The translations under genes and the position numbers were made by a program. The notes beneath the pieces were generated by a model, which was given only the letters and a program-made list of their open reading frames with translations, searched no databases and was not told the origin of the DNA. Of a stretch of 64,000 nucleotides of DNA, positions 14,625 to 22,688 are shown piece by piece (position 1 is the first letter of the stretch; every line of letters begins with the position of its first letter). The stretch comes from Pseudomonas sp. Irchel s3b2. GTDB taxonomy: Bacteria; Pseudomonadota; Gammaproteobacteria; Pseudomonadales; Pseudomonadaceae. The stretch is taken from NCBI RefSeq assembly GCF_900187445.1, contig NZ_FYEB01000006.1, forward strand, positions 186,001 to 250,000. Direction: 5' to 3'.

Positions 14625-16496
14625 TTAGGCTCTCAGGATAGAAGGCTCTTCGCCGCGATACAGCGCCTCGACCTTGTCGGCACGCCACTGGAGCACGGCG
14701 CGTTGGTTGATCGAGCCCTTGTCGGTGATTTCACCACGGTCGATGGAGGCGGGTTCGTCGAGTAGCGCAATCCATTCCAGGCGGCTGGCATTACCGGTCG
14801 CATCGCGGTTGAGCCGTTGCAGCCAATCGCCGAACCAGTCTCGCACCGGCACGCTGGCCAAGACCTCGGCATCGCTGGCGTCCGCACTCAATCCGGCCAG
14901 ACGTCGGCATTCGTACAGCCGGGGGAAGACCAGCGCACCCAGGCACTCGCGGTCCGGCGCCGCCACCACCAAGTCCTGAACATAGGGTGAGCCTTCGAGC
15001 ACTGCGCGATTGCGTAATGGGCCGACGCTGACAAACACGCCGGAACTCAGTTTGAAGTCCTCGGCGATGCGCCCGTCGAACATCAACCCCAATTGCGGAT
15101 TACCGGCATCGGCCAGTTTCAACGCGTCGCCGGAACAATAGAAACCCTGCTCATCAAACACCTCGGCGGACTGCTGCGGCGCGCGCCAGTAGCCCGGCAT
15201 GATGTGCGGCCCGCGAAAGCGCCCTTCCAGCTTGCCGTCCACCGGCACCAGCCGCACTTCACAACCGGGTGCCGGCAGGCCGATGTAGCCGGCCATGGAC
15301 AATGGCCCGGTGGTGAACGTGCAGGACGGTGCCGCCTCGGTCATGCCGAGCCCGGCCATCATGCGAATGCGTTCGCCACAATGCTGTTCGGCGACCCGGT
15401 CCAGGCGATCCCAAACGCGTTGGGACAAACCGGCGGCGGCGAAAAAGAACAGCTTGATGCGCGAGAAGAAACGTTCGCGCAACTCTTCGTTCTGCTCCAG
15501 CGTATTGACCAGTTCTTCCCAGCCCTTGGGCACGGTGAGGTACGCGGTGGGCGATATTTCCGTGAGGTTGCGCAGTGTTTCAGCAAACCCCTGGACGGTC
15601 GGCTTGCCATCGTCCAGGTAAAAGGTGCCGCCGTTGTACAGCACGATCCCGACGTTGTGACTGCCGCCGAAGGTGTGATTCCACGGCAGCCAGTCCACCA
15701 GCACCGGAGGTTCTTCGCCAAACACCGGGAAGGTCTGCAACAGCATCTGCTGGTTGGCGCAGAGCATGCGCTGGGTGGTGATCACTGCCTTGGGCAGCTT
15801 GGTGGAGCCTGAGGTAAACAGGAATTTGGCGATGCTGTCCGGCCCGGTAGCCGTGAAAGCACAATCGGCCTCGGCACCGCCGGGCTTTTCCAGCAGGCTG
15901 GCAAAGCTTGCCTGATTGCGGCCAGGAATTTGACCGCACACGGTGATCAGCGGCGTTTCGGCCGGCAGCACCGCATCGATCGCCCGCTGATAGGCCGCGG
16001 CGTCGCTGACAAACACCAGGCCCGGTTGCAGCAGATTGCAGACATGCCGCAGCTTGGCGAAATCCTGGGACAACAACGAATAGGCCGGTGAAATCGGACT
16101 ATAGGGAATGCCGGCATACATGGCGCCGAGGGCGATCTGCAAATGCTCGATGTCATTGCCCGAGAGGATCGCCAGTGGTCGCTCGGCCGACAGCCCGTAA
16201 CCCAGCAGGCTTTGGGCAATGGCACGCACGCTGGTCAGCATTTCGGCGTAACTTACCCGCCGCCAGTCGCCGCCGTTCTGGCGAGCGGCGATAAAAGTCT
16301 GTTGCGGGCGCACATGGGCCCAATGCACCAGGCGATCCAGCAACCGTACAGGCAACTCGGCCAAGGGTTCCAGAGAGCGCATATGCAGGATGCCCTGCTC
16401 TTCGCTGACCTCGACCGCAGGTTGACCGATGGACACCTGGCGATAACGCGGCGCGTTGGTTTCGGTCTGGGGTGGCGATCTGAATTCGGAACTCAC
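14625..16496 (-). CDS. fcs: Feruloyl-CoA synthetase
   Basis: A 623-residue AMP-forming CoA ligase that activates ferulate (also p-coumarate and caffeate) to the CoA thioester. The AMP-binding motif FTSGSTKLPKA, the substrate-pocket region DWLPWNHTFGGSHN and GLGMTEAAP are all present. The start is chosen at GTG 16496 because GGAGG lies 8 bases before it; the ATG at 16511 overlaps that GGAGG and has none of its own. The length then matches known Fcs proteins of about 627. It is the last gene of ech-vdh-fcs, with a 145-base spacer after vdh that contains an AACAATAACAA motif (16577-16587 on the minus strand). Confidence 0.93.
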   Translation of the reverse strand: MSSEFRSPPQTETNAPRYRQVSIGQPAVEVSEEQGILHMRSLEPLAELPVRLLDRLVHWAHVRPQQTFIAARQNGGDWRRVSYAEMLTSVRAIAQSLLGYGLSAERPLAILSGNDIEHLQIALGAMYAGIPYSPISPAYSLLSQDFAKLRHVCNLLQPGLVFVSDAAAYQRAIDAVLPAETPLITVCGQIPGRNQASFASLLEKPGGAEADCAFTATGPDSIAKFLFTSGSTKLPKAVITTQRMLCANQQMLLQTFPVFGEEPPVLVDWLPWNHTFGGSHNVGIVLYNGGTFYLDDGKPTVQGFAETLRNLTEISPTAYLTVPKGWEELVNTLEQNEELRERFFSRIKLFFFAAAGLSQRVWDRLDRVAEQHCGERIRMMAGLGMTEAAPSCTFTTGPLSMAGYIGLPAPGCEVRLVPVDGKLEGRFRGPHIMPGYWRAPQQSAEVFDEQGFYCSGDALKLADAGNPQLGLMFDGRIAEDFKLSSGVFVSVGPLRNRAVLEGSPYVQDLVVAAPDRECLGALVFPRLYECRRLAGLSADASDAEVLASVPVRDWFGDWLQRLNRDATGNASRLEWIALLDEPASIDRGEITDKGSINQRAVLQWRADKVEALYRGEEPSILRA

Positions 16497-16641
16497 GTGC
16501 TTGTCCTCCATCAAGGCATGCCACCGGTCCGCCGGGAAGCGATCAACCGGGGCATGGCAGCGTGTGGCTGCAGCCTTGTTATTGTTATGTCTGGCCTGCA
16601 CGCGGGCGGAAGCGTTCGTCCGCCCGACATGCGGCGGATGC

Positions 16642-18090
16642 TCAGATCGGGTAGTGCCGCGGGCCGTTCTGCAAGGTCACCCAGCGTAATTGGGTGAACT
16701 GCTCGATGGACGCCTTGCCGCCAAAACTGCCATAACCGCTGGACTTGACCCCGCCGAAGGGCATCTGCGCCTCGTCGTGCACGGTCGGGCCGTTGATATG
16801 GCAGATGCCCGACTCGACCCGCTGGGCCAGGGCCAGAGCGCGGCCGGTATCGCGGCTGAAGATTGCCGCCGACAGACCGAACTCGGAATCGTTGGCCAAG
16901 CGCAGCAGTGCTTCATCGCCCTCGCCGCGCAACACCACCGCAACCGGGCCAAAGGACTCTTCACGGTACAGGCGCATGGCATCGGTGACACCATCGAGCA
17001 AGGTCGGCTGCAGAATGCTGCCCTCCAACCGGCCACCCGCGACCAGGGTGGCGCCCTTGTCGAGGGCATCGTCGATCAACAGCTTGATGCGTTCACCGGC
17101 GCTGCTGTCCACCAACGAACCGAGCACCGAACCTTCGGCATTGGGGTTGCCGGCGGGCAAGGTGGCGATCTTCGCCGCCAGTTTGGCGACAAAGACATCG
17201 GCCACTTGGGCATCGACGATCAGGCGCTCGGTGGACATGCAGATCTGTCCCTGATTAAAGAAGGCGCCGAAGGCCGCAGCCTCCACCGCTGCATCCAGGT
17301 CGGCATCCTCCAGCACCAGGAACGGCGCCTTGCCTCCCAGCTCCAGCAACGCCGGTTTGAGATGACGCGCCGACAATTCACCGACGATACGCCCGACATG
17401 GGTCGAGCCGGTGAAGTTGACCCGACGCACCGCCGGGTTGGCAATCAGCCGCTCGACAATCGCTGCGGCATCCTGGGGCGCGTTGCTGATGACGTTGACC
17501 ACGCCATCACCGAGGCCTGCGTCCTGCAACACCTGGCCGATCAGCCGGTGCACCGCCGGGCTCAGTTCCGACGCCTTGAGCACCACGGTGTTGCCGCAGG
17601 CCAACGGCATGGCGATGGCGCGGGTGGCGAGGATCACCGGGGCGTTCCAGGGCGCGATGCCCAGCACCACGCCGCACGGTTGACGCAAGGCCATGGCGAA
17701 GCTGCCGGGCACATCGGAGGGAATGACTTCGCCGGTAATCTGAGTGGTCATGCACGCGGCTTCGCGCAGCATGTTGGACGCCAGATGCACATTGAAACCG
17801 TACCAGTTGGCCATGGCACCGGTCTCGCCGGCCGCCGCGATGAATTCCGCGCTGCGGGCCTGCAACTGCTCGGCCGCACGTAACAACCGGGTGCGTCGTT
17901 CATTCGGGGTCAGGGCCGCCCAGGCGGGAAATGCCGCTTTGGCCGCGGCCACGGCGGCGTCGGCATCTTCCAGGGTGGCGGCGGCAACCCGCGACACGAC
18001 TTCGCCGGTCACCGGATTACGCCGTTCGAAGGTTCGACCGTCTCGGGCGGGGCACGACTGGCCGCCGATCAGCAGGGGCACGTCCAGCAT
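16642..18090 (-). CDS. vdh: Vanillin dehydrogenase
   Basis: A 482-residue NAD-dependent aldehyde dehydrogenase that oxidises vanillin to vanillate; the length equals that of the Pseudomonas Vdh linked to ferulate catabolism. NFTGSTHVGR (225-234) binds the cofactor, Glu250 (ELGGKAP) is the general base and Cys284 (GQICMST) the nucleophile. It lies between ech and fcs, feeding vanillate to VanAB encoded on the other side of fcs. The start ATG 18090 follows AAAGAGGAATCACC with a good ribosome binding site. Confidence 0.94.
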   Translation of the reverse strand: MLDVPLLIGGQSCPARDGRTFERRNPVTGEVVSRVAAATLEDADAAVAAAKAAFPAWAALTPNERRTRLLRAAEQLQARSAEFIAAAGETGAMANWYGFNVHLASNMLREAACMTTQITGEVIPSDVPGSFAMALRQPCGVVLGIAPWNAPVILATRAIAMPLACGNTVVLKASELSPAVHRLIGQVLQDAGLGDGVVNVISNAPQDAAAIVERLIANPAVRRVNFTGSTHVGRIVGELSARHLKPALLELGGKAPFLVLEDADLDAAVEAAAFGAFFNQGQICMSTERLIVDAQVADVFVAKLAAKIATLPAGNPNAEGSVLGSLVDSSAGERIKLLIDDALDKGATLVAGGRLEGSILQPTLLDGVTDAMRLYREESFGPVAVVLRGEGDEALLRLANDSEFGLSAAIFSRDTGRALALAQRVESGICHINGPTVHDEAQMPFGGVKSSGYGSFGGKASIEQFTQLRWVTLQNGPRHYPI

Positions 18091-18218
18091 GGTGATTCCT
18101 CTTTATTGTCTTTATCGGGAATACGTTCGAGGGGCTCACAGTAGCGCCTGGGCGCCGGGGCGAATAGCTGGCAGACGCTCGATCGCCCGGCCAGCTCGCC
18201 TTGAATCAACGCCGGATG

Positions 18219-19049
18219 TCAGCGTTTGTAAGTCTGCAAACCGGGCTTGATGCTCTTGTCGTCGAGGAACTGCTTCATGCCCTGCTCGCGGCCACCTTCG
18301 GTGTCCAGCAGGCGCGACTGATCGAGCTTGGCGTAGAGGTAATCTTCGTTCTGCTCCCAAGTCAGTTCGCGGCAACGCTTGAAGCCGTGCTTGGCTGCCC
18401 GCAGCACCACCGGGTTTTTCTCCAACAAGTTACGCGCAAGCTCGACTGTCACTTCACGCAGTTGCGCCAGGGGTACGCTCTCGTTAACCAGGCCCATCTC
18501 GGCGGCTTTCTGCCCGCCAAAGGTCTTGCCGGTCATGATGTAGTACAGCGACTGGCGATGGCCCACGGTGTCGGCCATCGCTTTGCTCACCAGATTGCCC
18601 GGTGGAATGCCCCAGTTGATTTCCGACAGGCCGAAGGTTGCTTCATCAGCGCAAATCGCCAGATCGCAGGCTACCAATGGGCTGAAACCGCCACCGAAGC
18701 ACCAGCCGTTGACCATGGCGATGGTCGGCTTCGCGTACATGCGCAGCAGTTTCCATTGCCATTGCGAGGCTTCACGGCGGATTTTTTCCTGAAGGATTTC
18801 CGGGCCGGCGTCCACTTCGCGGAAGTACTCTTTGAGGTCCATGCCCGCGGTCCAGGAATCACCGGCACCGGTGAGCACCAGCACGCCGGCGGCTGGATCC
18901 TGCTCCAGGGTTTCCAGAACGTCGATCATCTCGCGGTTCAGGGTCGGGCTCATGGCGTTGCGTTTTTCCGGACGGTTGAGGATGACCCAGGCGATGCCTT
19001 CGTCGATTTCCACGTTGACCGTTGTCCAGCGACCTTCGTAATTGCTCAT
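18219..19049 (-). CDS. ech: Feruloyl-CoA hydratase/lyase (hydroxycinnamoyl-CoA hydratase-lyase)
   Basis: A 276-residue crotonase-family enzyme that hydrates feruloyl-CoA and cleaves it to vanillin and acetyl-CoA. All three functional residues of the characterised P. fluorescens enzyme fall at the same numbers: Ser123 (GFSPL), Glu143 (LSEINWG) and Tyr239 (DYLYAK). The length is also the same. ATG 19049 (MSNYEGRW) is used; the frame extends to 19100 without support. It is the first gene of ech-vdh-fcs and is divergent from the MarR regulator, with a perfect TAGTTA-N7-TAACTA palindrome between them. Confidence 0.97.
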   Translation of the reverse strand: MSNYEGRWTTVNVEIDEGIAWVILNRPEKRNAMSPTLNREMIDVLETLEQDPAAGVLVLTGAGDSWTAGMDLKEYFREVDAGPEILQEKIRREASQWQWKLLRMYAKPTIAMVNGWCFGGGFSPLVACDLAICADEATFGLSEINWGIPPGNLVSKAMADTVGHRQSLYYIMTGKTFGGQKAAEMGLVNESVPLAQLREVTVELARNLLEKNPVVLRAAKHGFKRCRELTWEQNEDYLYAKLDQSRLLDTEGGREQGMKQFLDDKSIKPGLQTYKR

Positions 19050-19061
19050 GGCGATGCTCTC

Positions 19062-19069
19062 TTGTTCTT
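19062..19069 (-). promoter_or_regulatory. Hfq/Crc-type CA motif before ech
   Basis: The minus strand reads AAGAACAA, an exact AANAANAA match, 12 bases upstream of the ech start codon. Confidence 0.4.
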
Positions 19070-19103
19070 GGCTTGAAGATGAGCAAAAACTAAACCGCAA
19101 ATA

Positions 19104-19122
19104 TAGTTATGTCAATTAACTA
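19104..19122. promoter_or_regulatory. TAGTTA-N7-TAACTA operator between ech and marR-type gene
   Basis: A perfect 6-bp inverted repeat with a 7-base spacer, in an AT-rich divergent region. The same box with the same spacing occurs at 33865-33883 (perfect), 31990-32008 (5 of 6 pairs) and 21301-21319 (weaker). It is the obvious candidate binding site of the MarR regulator at 19263. Confidence 0.75.
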
Positions 19123-19262
19123 TTAATAAAATTAACCGAATGTTTTTTTGTTCCTGAAATCAGCTCAGAGCTCAGCAATCTGAAAGTGACCATGGCTATC
19201 CCCGGCCAATCTCGGCAAACTAGATAGCCTTCTTAACCGCTAGCCTGAGGATTCACCCTGCA

Positions 19263-19751
19263 ATGGCCAAGTCTTCCAAGATTGCCGCCGCCCCCGAGGC
19301 CCCTGCCGACAGCGCCGAAACCCAGGCGCCGCTGGACTCCGCTCTGGATGACCTGATCGGTTACGCCTTGCGCCGGGCGCAGCTCAAATTGTTCCAGAAT
19401 CTGATTGGCCGGCTCTCGGCTCACGATCTGCGGCCGGCGCAGTTCTCGGCCCTTGCGATCATCGACCAAAACCCCGGGCTGATGCAGACCGACCTGGCCA
19501 AGGCCTTGGCCATCGAGCCACCGCAGGTAGTACCGCTGCTGAACAAACTGGAAGAACGGGCGCTGGCGGTGCGGGTGCGTTGCAAGCCAGACAAGCGCTC
19601 CTATGGGATTTTTCTCAGCAAGACCGGCGAGACGCTGCTCAAGGAATTGAAGCAGATCGCTGCCGAGAGCGACCTTGACTCCACGTCCGCCCTCGACAGC
19701 CACGAACGCGACGAATTGCTCCGACTGCTGAAGAAGGTCTATCAGGCCTGA
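19263..19751 (+). CDS. ferR: MarR-family regulator of hydroxycinnamate genes
   Basis: A 162-residue MarR-type regulator: an Ala/Pro-rich N-terminal tail (1-25), then the winged helix (LRPAQFSALAIIDQNPGLMQTDLAKALAIEPPQVVPLLNKLEERALAVRVRCKPDKRSYGIFLS, where the wing carries the DKRS motif). It is divergent from ech, the position of FerR, which controls the ferulate operon of P. fluorescens in response to feruloyl-CoA. Family and location are clear; the symbol is given by analogy. The palindrome at 19104 would serve both directions, allowing autoregulation. Confidence 0.85.
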   Translation: MAKSSKIAAAPEAPADSAETQAPLDSALDDLIGYALRRAQLKLFQNLIGRLSAHDLRPAQFSALAIIDQNPGLMQTDLAKALAIEPPQVVPLLNKLEERALAVRVRCKPDKRSYGIFLSKTGETLLKELKQIAAESDLDSTSALDSHERDELLRLLKKVYQA

Positions 19752-19757
19752 AACGAC

Positions 19758-21068
19758 TTACCAGATCGGCAAGGTGTAGAGCACCAGAAAGCGGGTCTGG
19801 TTTTCATCGCGAAACGCCGCGCCGGCGGGGAAGTCATTGCGATAGATCGACTTGCGCGCCATCAGCCCGACGTTTTTCAGCGGGCCACTCTGGATCACAT
19901 ACCCCAGCTCCATCTGGAATTCCCGCTCCTTGCGGTCGTCGGCATTCAGTGCCGTCAGCTCAATATGGTCACCGCGCACATAACGCAGCCGGCTCTTCAG
20001 GCCGGGCACCCCGGCGGCGGCGAAGTCATAGTCGTAGATCGCCTGCCAGGTCCGCTCCTTGGCATTGAGAAAGTCCGAACTCATGGTCAGCTCACTCATG
20101 CCCATCAACTCGGTGCCCGACACATAAGGCGTCGCCGTATCACCACTGGCGTGCATATAGCCCAGGCTCAGGCGATGGCCACCAAAGCGGTAGCCGAACA
20201 GCGCCGACAGGTTGCGGTTGTCCACCTTGCCGGCCTTGGCACTGCCATCCTCGTCGCTGAAAAAACTGCGCAGATCAGTGGTCAGCGTGCCCTCGCCCAC
20301 CTGCTGATTGTGCAGCAAGGCCAGGGTGTTCTGCTGGTAAAGGTCCGCCACTTCGGCGTGATAGGCGCGCAGGCTGAGGTCCTTGGTCACCTGATAATCG
20401 CCACCGACATAGGCCATGTGCGATGAGGTGGCCGCGCCATTGAAACGCCGGTTCGGCGAGGCGATGCTCATCGGCTGGTAGTCAGTGGAATCACGCTTGT
20501 TGATGCGATCGATGTAGCCAGTGTTGAGGGTCAGTCCGTCGATGTCCTTTGAACTGAGGGTGGTGCCACGAAAGGTCTGCGGCAGCAGCCGCGACGGACT
20601 GGCGAAAGCGAACGGCAGGAAGATCGACACATCGCCGGTCTTCACCGTGGTCTGGGCAAAACGCAGCTTGGCAGTCATGGCCAGGCGCGAATACTCGTCC
20701 GCCGCGCGCTTATCGCTGCTGGACACCGGCAGCAACTCGGTGCCGCTACGGTCCGGCGACGAATCCAGCTTCACCCCCATCAGCCCGCGGGCATCCAGGC
20801 CGAAGCCGACAGCCCCCGGGGTAAAGCCCGACTCCACATTCATGATGAAACCCTGAGCCCATTCCCTGGCTGCGGTTTTCGCCCCGTCATCCTTGTAGTC
20901 GCGATCCAGGTAGTAATTGCGCAAGGTCAAGGTGCCATGGCTGTCGTCGATGAAGCCTTCGGCCAGCGCCGGGGTGGCAATCACACTCAAGCCCAACAGG
21001 ACCAGGCAAGGTGCGCGAACAGGTAAGGCTGAAGTCGCCGCAAGGGCGTTCCAAGGGAGCTTTGGCAT
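19758..21068 (-). CDS. OprD-family outer-membrane porin
   Basis: A 436-residue substrate-specific porin with a signal peptide (cleavage after ALA near residue 36) and a C-terminal aromatic residue typical of outer-membrane barrels (LYTLPIW). The start of the mature part (EGFIDDSHGTLTLRNYYLDRDY) is the hallmark of OprD/Opd proteins, which import small carboxylates. Lying between the MarR gene and the MFS importer, it probably admits ferulate or vanillate (compare OpdK, a vanillate channel). It converges with the MarR gene with a 6-base gap. Confidence 0.88.
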   Translation of the reverse strand: MPKLPWNALAATSALPVRAPCLVLLGLSVIATPALAEGFIDDSHGTLTLRNYYLDRDYKDDGAKTAAREWAQGFIMNVESGFTPGAVGFGLDARGLMGVKLDSSPDRSGTELLPVSSSDKRAADEYSRLAMTAKLRFAQTTVKTGDVSIFLPFAFASPSRLLPQTFRGTTLSSKDIDGLTLNTGYIDRINKRDSTDYQPMSIASPNRRFNGAATSSHMAYVGGDYQVTKDLSLRAYHAEVADLYQQNTLALLHNQQVGEGTLTTDLRSFFSDEDGSAKAGKVDNRNLSALFGYRFGGHRLSLGYMHASGDTATPYVSGTELMGMSELTMSSDFLNAKERTWQAIYDYDFAAAGVPGLKSRLRYVRGDHIELTALNADDRKEREFQMELGYVIQSGPLKNVGLMARKSIYRNDFPAGAAFRDENQTRFLVLYTLPIW

Positions 21069-21080
21069 GTTCGATGTCCA

Positions 21081-21098
21081 CTTATTGTTGTTTTTTTT
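21081..21098 (-). promoter_or_regulatory. Hfq/Crc-type CA motif before the porin
   Basis: The minus strand reads AAAAAAAACAACAATAAG, with AACAACAA, immediately before the ribosome binding region of the porin (start 21068). Confidence 0.55.
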
Positions 21099-21300
21099 GA
21101 ACGGGATCGCCAGGGTTGTTCCAGGGATCTCAGGCCAGAGAATGGAAACAGCCGAGGGGTGGCGTCAATCCACAATGACCGATAACCGAACATTAATATT
21201 ATTATCTAATTTTTAGATCCATCTTACTCAATGCGTCATGACCTTGATTTTAATGAGATTAACGCCATTTTTTGACAAAAAACCTTGGCCGTTCATTTTT

Positions 21301-21319
21301 TAGTTATCTTTGTTAATCT
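21301..21319. promoter_or_regulatory. TAGTTA-N7-TAATCT, probable degenerate MarR operator
   Basis: One perfect half-site (TAGTTA) and one partial half-site at the same 7-base spacing as the boxes at 19104 and 33865. It is in the 334-base divergent region between the porin (start 21068) and the MFS gene (start 21403). Confidence 0.4.
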
Positions 21320-21377
21320 TAATTCCAGCCTGTCATCGCTTGAGGCGAGCAGGCTCGCGCTCACCCGTCAGCACACC

Positions 21378-21391
21378 AACAAAAACAATAA
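21378..21391 (+). promoter_or_regulatory. Hfq/Crc-type CA motif before the MFS gene
   Basis: AACAAAAACAATAA directly precedes the TGAGG ribosome binding site of the transporter starting at 21403. Confidence 0.55.
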
Positions 21392-21402
21392 TGAGGTTCG
21401 CC

Positions 21403-22638
21403 ATGGATACCCCATCACGTCGTACGACGCTGACCATTGCCCTGTGTTTTATCGTTGCACTGATTGAAGGCTTCGACCTGCAGGCCGCCGGCACTGCCGC
21501 CGCGGGCCTGCGCCAAACTTTTACCCTGGACCCGAAAATGATGGGCTGGGTGTTCAGCGCCGGCATCATCGGCTTGCTGCCGGGCGCCTTCTTCGGTGGC
21601 TGGATTGCCGATCGCATCGGTCGCAAGAAAATCCTCATCGGCGCCGTGCTGCTGTTCGGCGTGTTTTCGCTCAGCACTGCCTATGTCAGCACTTTCTCCG
21701 GCCTGCTGCTGGCGCGCTTCATGACCGGCCTGGGCCTTGGCGCCGCCCTGCCCAACCTGATCGCCCTGTGTGCCGAAGCCGTCGGTGAGCAACGTCGCGG
21801 CACCGCCATCAGCATCATGTATGCCGGCGTGCCATTGGGTGGAGCACTGGCGGCGGTGGTCGCCATGCTATTCGCCGACCATTGGCAGACGACCTTCATC
21901 ATCGGCGGTCTCGCGCCGTTGCTGGTGGTACCGCTGATGATCCTGTTGCTGCCCGAATCCAGCGCCTTTCGTCAGCAACAAGGGACCGTCAACGTGGTGC
22001 GCGCTTCAACCGGCCAGGCACTGTTCGGCGAAGGCCGGGCCCGCGTCACCCTGGCGCTGTGGCTGAGCTACTTCTTCACCCTGACCGTGATGTACATGTT
22101 GCTCAACTGGCTGCCATCGCTGCTGCTGGAACAGGGTTTCAGCAAACCCCAGGCTGGCTTGGTGCAGATGCTGTTCAATATCGGCGGCGCCCTTGGCTCC
22201 CTGCTCGGCGGACTGCTGCTGGATCGCTGCAACGGCATCAAGGTGGTGCTGTTTGTCTATACCGGGTTGCTGGTGGCGCTGGCCGGAGTCGGCCTGTCGG
22301 TGGGCATTGTCCCTATGGGCATCGCCGGGTTTGCCGCGGGGTTGTTTGTGATGGCTGCGCAACTGGTGCTTTACGCCCTGGCACCGCCGTCGTACCCGAC
22401 TTCAGTGCGTGCCACCGGCGTCGGCGCGGCAGTGGCCATCGGTCGCCTGGGGTCAGTCGCCGGGCCCTTGGCCGCGGGGCAGATTCTGGCAGCCGGAGCC
22501 GGCACCACCGGGGTATTGCTGGCGACCTCCCCCGGGTTGGTGATTGCAGCACTGACCATCATCAGCGTGATTGCCCGTTCGGCAGCGCGGACGGAACCCG
22601 AGCTCAACATGACGAACCCGGTCGCGGACAAATCCTGA
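21403..22638 (+). CDS. MFS transporter, aromatic acid:H+ symporter type
   Basis: A 411-residue, 12-helix permease of the AAHS branch (MhpT/PcaK-like). The helix-1 motif LIEGFDLQAAGTAA has the conserved Asp of this group, and the loop GGWIADRIGRKKILI is the standard MFS motif. It likely imports ferulate or related hydroxycinnamates across the inner membrane, in partnership with the divergent OprD porin. ATG 21403 follows a TGAGG site; the longer frame from 21310 is not supported. Substrate is inferred from neighbours. Confidence 0.87.
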   Translation: MDTPSRRTTLTIALCFIVALIEGFDLQAAGTAAAGLRQTFTLDPKMMGWVFSAGIIGLLPGAFFGGWIADRIGRKKILIGAVLLFGVFSLSTAYVSTFSGLLLARFMTGLGLGAALPNLIALCAEAVGEQRRGTAISIMYAGVPLGGALAAVVAMLFADHWQTTFIIGGLAPLLVVPLMILLLPESSAFRQQQGTVNVVRASTGQALFGEGRARVTLALWLSYFFTLTVMYMLLNWLPSLLLEQGFSKPQAGLVQMLFNIGGALGSLLGGLLLDRCNGIKVVLFVYTGLLVALAGVGLSVGIVPMGIAGFAAGLFVMAAQLVLYALAPPSYPTSVRATGVGAAVAIGRLGSVAGPLAAGQILAAGAGTTGVLLATSPGLVIAALTIISVIARSAARTEPELNMTNPVADKS

Positions 22639-22688
22639 CAGGTCCAATCAGTCAACATGCGGAACCTGTGGGATTGCGCACTCAGCGT

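Noticed and set aside
14326..14688. N-terminal extension of VanR by 121 residues
   Set aside because: The extension runs through the nested REP repeats and overlaps the end of fcs; the conserved GntR domain begins at ATG 14325.
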